From positions 1 through 9,813 of the forward strand of contig CANGHQ010000039.1 of assembly GCA_947453585.1 (NCBI GenBank): 9,813 nucleotides of DNA, given 5' to 3'. Both the position numbers and the translations under genes were made by a program. Shown in pieces: positions 6,629 to 9,813 of this stretch; position 1 is the stretch's first letter; each line of letters opens with the position of its first letter. The notes below the pieces were generated by a model, which was not told the DNA's origin, did no database searches, and saw only the letters and a list, made by a program, of their open reading frames with translations. This DNA comes from Burkholderiales bacterium (lineage in GTDB: Bacteria > Pseudomonadota > Gammaproteobacteria > Burkholderiales > Burkholderiaceae_C).

Positions 6629-7135
6629 TTAAAGGGCAACGGCCTTGGTCAGAACCACGTCTTCTTTGGGCACGTCGTCATGAAAGCCCTTGCGCCCGGT
6701 AGCCACGGCCTTGACCTTGTCAACGACATCGGTGCCATCCACCACTTTGCCAAACACGGCGTAGCCCCAACCTTGCGACGATTGCGCCGTGTGGTTCAGG
6801 AAGTCGTTGTCGGCAATGTTGATGAAAAACTGCGATGTGGCCGAATGCGGGTCGCTGGTGCGGGCCATGGCCAGGGTGTATTTGTTGTTTTTCAAGCCGT
6901 TGGTGGCTTCGTTTTCGATGGGCTTGGCTGTCTTCTTTTGGCCCATTCCGGGCTCCATGCCGCCGCCTTGGACCATGAAGCCGGGGATGATGCGGTGGAA
7001 AATCGTGTTGTCGTAATGGCCGCTGGCCACATAGGCCAGGAAGTTTTCAACCGACTTGGGCGCTTTTTCAGCGTCGAGCTCGATGGTGACGACGCCGAAG
7101 TTGGCGATGTGGAGTTCTACTTTGGATTGAGTCAT
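6629..7135 (-). CDS. ppiB: Cytoplasmic cyclophilin-type peptidyl-prolyl cis-trans isomerase
   Basis: Catalyses cis-trans isomerisation of X-Pro bonds during protein folding. At 168 residues with no signal peptide it matches cytoplasmic PpiB (E. coli 164). Cyclophilin signatures are intact: VENFLAYV at 29-36, IFHRIIPGFMVQGGG at 45-59 with catalytic Arg48 and Phe53/Met54/Gln56, ATSQFFIN at 99-106, and YAVFGKVVDG at 125-134. The ATG at 7135 is one base past the stop of the upstream ppiA-like gene and has only a weak Shine-Dalgarno, so its translation probably depends on coupling to ppiA. lpxH follows after 19 bases. Confidence 0.95.
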   Translation of the reverse strand: MTQSKVELHIANFGVVTIELDAEKAPKSVENFLAYVASGHYDNTIFHRIIPGFMVQGGGMEPGMGQKKTAKPIENEATNGLKNNKYTLAMARTSDPHSATSQFFINIADNDFLNHTAQSSQGWGYAVFGKVVDGTDVVDKVKAVATGRKGFHDDVPKEDVVLTKAVAL

Positions 7136-7136
7136 A

Positions 7137-7721
7137 TTATTTAACCAGGTTGACAGCGTTGATGGAAATGGGGGTGGTCGGCACGTTTTGGAAGCCGCCT
7201 TGGTTGCCAGTCGGACTTTGGCGGATTTTGTCGATCACGTCCATGCCGCTAATCACTTTGCCAAACACCGCGTAGCCGTAGCCATCGGGCTGAGGAGCGT
7301 TCAGGCTGGCGTTGTTGGCTACGTTAATGAAAAACTGTGAGGTGGCCGAGTTGGGGTTGCCGCTGCGCGCCATGGCGATGGTGCCCACGTCGTTTTTCAG
7401 GCCGTTGTTGGCTTCGAGCGGAATCGGCGCGCGGGTGGGTTTTTGCACCATGGCCGGGGTAAAGCCGCCGCCCTGGACCATAAAGCCGTCAATCACGCGG
7501 TGAAAGATGGTGCCGTCATAGTGCTTGTCGGCCACGTAGCGCAAGAAGTTTTCTACCGTTTTGGGCGCTTTGTCGGCCTGCAGTTCGACCACAAAGTCGC
7601 CCTGGCTGGTCTGGAACTTCACGCGGCTTGCCGTTTGGGCCTGCGCAGATAAGGCTACACAGGCAGCCAGGGCCAGCACCGCGGCGGCGCGGCGGCTCAA
7701 AGCGTGCAATGCAGGGGTCAT
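7137..7721 (-). CDS. ppiA: Secreted (periplasmic) cyclophilin-type peptidyl-prolyl cis-trans isomerase
   Basis: A 194-residue cyclophilin with an N-terminal signal peptide: basic HALSRR, a hydrophobic run at about 12-24, and a likely cleavage after AQA at 28. It therefore acts in the periplasm on X-Pro bonds of exported proteins. The catalytic core is complete: IFHRVIDGFMVQGGG at 72-86 with Arg75, Phe80/Met81/Gln83, ATSQFFIN at 126-133, and YAVFGKVISG at 150-159. The ATG at 7721 shares one base with the stop of the upstream YkuD gene (TGATG) and has a strong AAGGAG (7729-7734) seven bases upstream. It is very like the adjacent ppiB and probably a tandem duplicate that differs in cell location. 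Confidence 0.92.
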   Translation of the reverse strand: MTPALHALSRRAAAVLALAACVALSAQAQTASRVKFQTSQGDFVVELQADKAPKTVENFLRYVADKHYDGTIFHRVIDGFMVQGGGFTPAMVQKPTRAPIPLEANNGLKNDVGTIAMARSGNPNSATSQFFINVANNASLNAPQPDGYGYAVFGKVISGMDVIDKIRQSPTGNQGGFQNVPTTPISINAVNLVK

Positions 7722-8962
7722 CAGATCACTCCTTCAAAAAATATTTGCCAGTCTTTGGCAGAACGCACCCAGTACTGGCGCTTGTGGATGCCGGTACGTC
7801 GGCCTTGCACAACTTCGCCAAAGGTGGTGACCAGGGTTTCCGCCGAGTCGCTCCAGTGCAGGTTGCTCAGGTCTTTGAGCTCGATCGTGTGTCCCTTGGT
7901 CTGCTTGAGTTCCGAGCGAATCTGGGGCGTGTACTGTTCCAGGCTTTTGCCGTAGCTTGCGAAATCTGGGGTGTAAAAGCCCAGCACCTTGTTCAGGTCG
8001 CCAGCTTCTTTGGCTAGCCGCCAGGCGTTGAGCGCGGATTCAAAGGGCCGCGCCTGGGTTTGCAGCTGGGGCGCTGCTTGCCAAACCAGTTGGGAGGACA
8101 CCACCACGGGCGTCGCACCCACCGACACCCGGCGTATAAGCGCCAGTATGTCCGGGTTGGACAGCACCAAGCACCCGTCTGTGGAGCGTGGTGCGCGCGA
8201 GTACTGCTGCGGTGGCGTGCCGTGCAACCAAATGCCGCCGCCAGATTTGCCGCGCTTGATGTCCAGGATATTGGGGTAGTTCAGCGGCATGGCGCCTGCG
8301 CCATAAAAATCATTGAGTACCTTGGTGTCAAGGTTGCTGGTGATGTAGTAGACGCCCAAGGGCGTGCGCTGGTCGCCTTCCTGGCTTTTGATAGTCCCTG
8401 CCTTGCCCACCGAAACATAGTAGTCCGCCGTCAGTTGTAGGCCGCTTGGCGTGTTGGTAAACAGGTACAGGCGCGACTGCGCGGCATCAATGGCAATGGC
8501 TGTGCGGGTTTGCGGTGAGAGTTTGAGGAACTGGCTGGGTACGGTGCCCTCGGGCGGGCGCGAATGAACCGCCAGAACCCGGCGCTGGGATTCCTCCTTG
8601 AGTTCTGCCAGCGCGGCTGCGCCAGCGTGGGCAGACGCCGGTGGAACGTCGCCCATCACTTTGAGCGTGCGGGTGCGCGCAGCCAGCAAATCGCCGTAGA
8701 CCAGTTGGGCGAGTTGAAAGTTCGGCACGTCACGCACCAACTTTTCGGCCAGGTCCAAGGCCTGGCGCGGTTCGCCCTGGGCCATCAGCCTGTAGACCTC
8801 CAGCAAGCGGGCTTCAGACGACTGTCCGTCGGACTTCGCGGCGTTTGCGGTTGGGGCGGTGGCCTGCGCCTTGTCGCGCGGGAAGGCGGGGGCTCCGTAA
8901 AGGCCAGCGAGCCCCAAAAGCAGTGCGGCCCAACGGCGCGCGCCCGGTGCTTTGTTAAGCAC
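7721..8962 (-). CDS. YkuD-fold L,D-transpeptidase/carboxypeptidase-like protein with C-terminal NTF2-like domain
   Basis: Predicted periplasmic peptidoglycan-modifying enzyme of 413 residues. An N-terminal signal peptide is likely (ARRW, then a hydrophobic stretch at 12-22, APA near 24-26). Residues 48-150 are helical. The YkuD catalytic domain runs about 154-290: DQRTPLGVYYI at 197-207, GGGIWLHGTP with His248, and RSTDGCLVLSN with the nucleophile Cys264. The position two after Cys is Val, not the Arg common in transpeptidases. Residues 307-413 look like an NTF2/SnoaL-type domain (AWRLAKEAGDLNKVLGFY near the start, W-Q-I-F at the end). YkuD plus NTF2 is the layout of the L,D-carboxypeptidases Csd6/Pgp2 and of E. 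coli DpaA (YafK), so trimming or amidase activity is as plausible as 3-3 cross-linking. The GTG start at 8962 has GAGG six bases upstream and overlaps the TPR gene by 8 bases. Confidence 0.85.
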   Translation of the reverse strand: MLNKAPGARRWAALLLGLAGLYGAPAFPRDKAQATAPTANAAKSDGQSSEARLLEVYRLMAQGEPRQALDLAEKLVRDVPNFQLAQLVYGDLLAARTRTLKVMGDVPPASAHAGAAALAELKEESQRRVLAVHSRPPEGTVPSQFLKLSPQTRTAIAIDAAQSRLYLFTNTPSGLQLTADYYVSVGKAGTIKSQEGDQRTPLGVYYITSNLDTKVLNDFYGAGAMPLNYPNILDIKRGKSGGGIWLHGTPPQQYSRAPRSTDGCLVLSNPDILALIRRVSVGATPVVVSSQLVWQAAPQLQTQARPFESALNAWRLAKEAGDLNKVLGFYTPDFASYGKSLEQYTPQIRSELKQTKGHTIELKDLSNLHWSDSAETLVTTFGEVVQGRRTGIHKRQYWVRSAKDWQIFFEGVI

Positions 8963-9813
8963 CCACAGCCTCGCGCACGATTTTCCAGCTGTTGCCTACC
9001 TTGACCAGATCAAGCGTTTTGCGGCTGGAAATTGCAATGCCGTTGGCCCGGTAGTCCTGACGGAACTTGGCCGTGGCCTTGTTACCGTTGACCACCACTT
9101 GCAGACCTTCCAGGCGCACCGAGATCTTGGACTTTCCTTCGATGCGCGAGCGCCGTTCGGCCTCCCAGGCGCTTCGGCTGGCTCCGCCAGCCGGGTCGAA
9201 GTCCTTGCCGTAAGCGTTGAAATAGGCTTTGAGGTCTTTACTGGACCAGGCAGCAACCCAGTTTTGCACTGCGGCCTCAGCTTCGTGTGTGGCCGCGTCG
9301 TTGGTCGGCTTGGCCGGTGCCGGAGCGGGTGCAGGAACTGGCGCAGGCTTGGCTATTGCGACTGGTTCGCGCGCAGGTGCTGCAGGCGCTGGCGGGGCCA
9401 CTGGCGTAACAGGGGCAGATGGCGCTACGGTCACGATTTTGGCCTGCCCAGGGCCCGCGAGCTGGCGCGACAAAGTGAGCTTGGGCGTCACGGCGGCGCT
9501 AGCGCCCTCGATTTGCAAGGCTTTGCTGTAGGCGGTGCTGGAGAGCTTGGCGTACACGTCGCCCAGGTTTTCGTGCGCCGTGGCATAGCTGGGGTTGGTG
9601 CGGATCGCCATCTCCAGCGCCGCGCGCGCCTGGTCGAACTGGCTCTGGCCGGCATAGAGCACGGCCAGGTTGTTGTAGGGCTCAGGCAGCTCGGGGTAGT
9701 CCTCGGTCAGCCTGGTGAAGGTGGTGATCGCATCGGCGGTGCGTCCCGCTTCGGTCTGGACGACGCCCTTGAGGAAACGCATCTGCGGATCGCGCGGCTT
9801 GGCGGCGAGATAG
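8955..9813 (-). CDS. TPR-repeat protein with C-terminal NTF2-like domain (partial, N-terminus off the window)
   Basis: Only the last 285 residues are visible; the frame stays open to the window edge (YLAAKPRDPQ precedes the first internal Met at 9782), so the true start is outside. TPR units follow: MRFLKGVVQTEAGRTADAI, EPYNNLAVLYAGQ with FDQARAALEMAI, and a shorter AHENLGDVYAKL with YSKALQIE. Then comes a Pro/Ala-rich linker (bases 9306-9425) and a C-terminal NTF2-like domain of about 108 residues (AVQNWVAAWSSKDLKAYF near its start, GNSWKIVREAV at its end). A Pro/Ala linker of this kind and the envelope neighbours suggest a periplasmic or membrane-attached adaptor, but the export signal cannot be seen. 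The stop lies inside the start of the YkuD gene (8-base overlap), pointing to coupled translation and possibly joint function. Confidence 0.8.
   Translation of the reverse strand, partial: YLAAKPRDPQMRFLKGVVQTEAGRTADAITTFTRLTEDYPELPEPYNNLAVLYAGQSQFDQARAALEMAIRTNPSYATAHENLGDVYAKLSSTAYSKALQIEGASAAVTPKLTLSRQLAGPGQAKIVTVAPSAPVTPVAPPAPAAPAREPVAIAKPAPVPAPAPAPAKPTNDAATHEAEAAVQNWVAAWSSKDLKAYFNAYGKDFDPAGGASRSAWEAERRSRIEGKSKISVRLEGLQVVVNGNKATAKFRQDYRANGIAISSRKTLDLVKVGNSWKIVREAVGA

Noticed and set aside
6610..6639. TTG start for lpxH at 6639
   Set aside because: It would overlap ppiB and add ten non-conserved residues; the ATG at 6609 precedes the conserved N-terminus closely.
1..9813. Mobile elements, CRISPR array, phage or defence system
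   Set aside because: No transposase, integrase, terminal inverted repeats with target duplications, regularly spaced repeats, or defence-type domains are visible.

Overview
The window looks like chromosomal DNA of a Burkholderiales betaproteobacterium, most likely a Comamonadaceae member of the Rhodoferax/Polaromonas/Acidovorax kind. This rests on high G+C coding sequence, the style of the proteins, the glyA-nrdR pair and the large DUF349 protein with its R/G-rich insert. It is an inference from family knowledge, not a database hit. I see no mobile elements, tRNA, rRNA, CRISPR array or phage genes. Nearly all of the window is compact housekeeping and cell-envelope coding sequence.

Left part (1-2459, all minus strand, read right to left): a membrane-anchored lytic transglycosylase, then glyA (serine hydroxymethyltransferase), then the N-terminal 91 codons of nrdR, which runs off the window. 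glyA and nrdR are 14 bases apart and probably one transcript, linking one-carbon supply for dTMP with repression of ribonucleotide reductase.

Middle (2460-2866): the only sizeable non-coding stretch, about 400 bases, AT-rich at its centre. It separates the divergent transglycosylase and DUF349 genes. It carries two good sigma70-type promoters facing opposite ways and physically interlocked, a long leader on each side, and a strong two-part hairpin just upstream of the transglycosylase ribosome binding site.

2867-5740 (plus strand): a large, coiled, Ala/Gln-rich protein with three DUF349 repeats. It also has a low-complexity insert holding a 15-base tandem repeat and an R/G-rich tract, and a conserved-looking C-terminal domain. 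It converges on lpxH across an 83-base spacer with two GC-rich hairpins.

Right part (5824-9813, all minus strand, read right to left): a tightly packed envelope operon. The order is a TPR protein with a C-terminal NTF2-like domain (5' end outside the window), a YkuD-fold L,D-transpeptidase/carboxypeptidase-like protein that also ends in an NTF2-like domain, a secreted cyclophilin (ppiA-like), a cytoplasmic cyclophilin (ppiB) and lpxH (lipid A synthesis). Junctions are an 8-base overlap, a 1-base overlap (TGATG), a 1-base gap and a 19-base gap, so translation is probably coupled.

There is no clear new defence or mobile system. The most interesting items are the overlapping TPR-NTF2 / YkuD-NTF2 gene pair, which resembles the Csd6/Pgp2/DpaA peptidoglycan-trimming architecture, and the structured regulatory region at 2474-2696.
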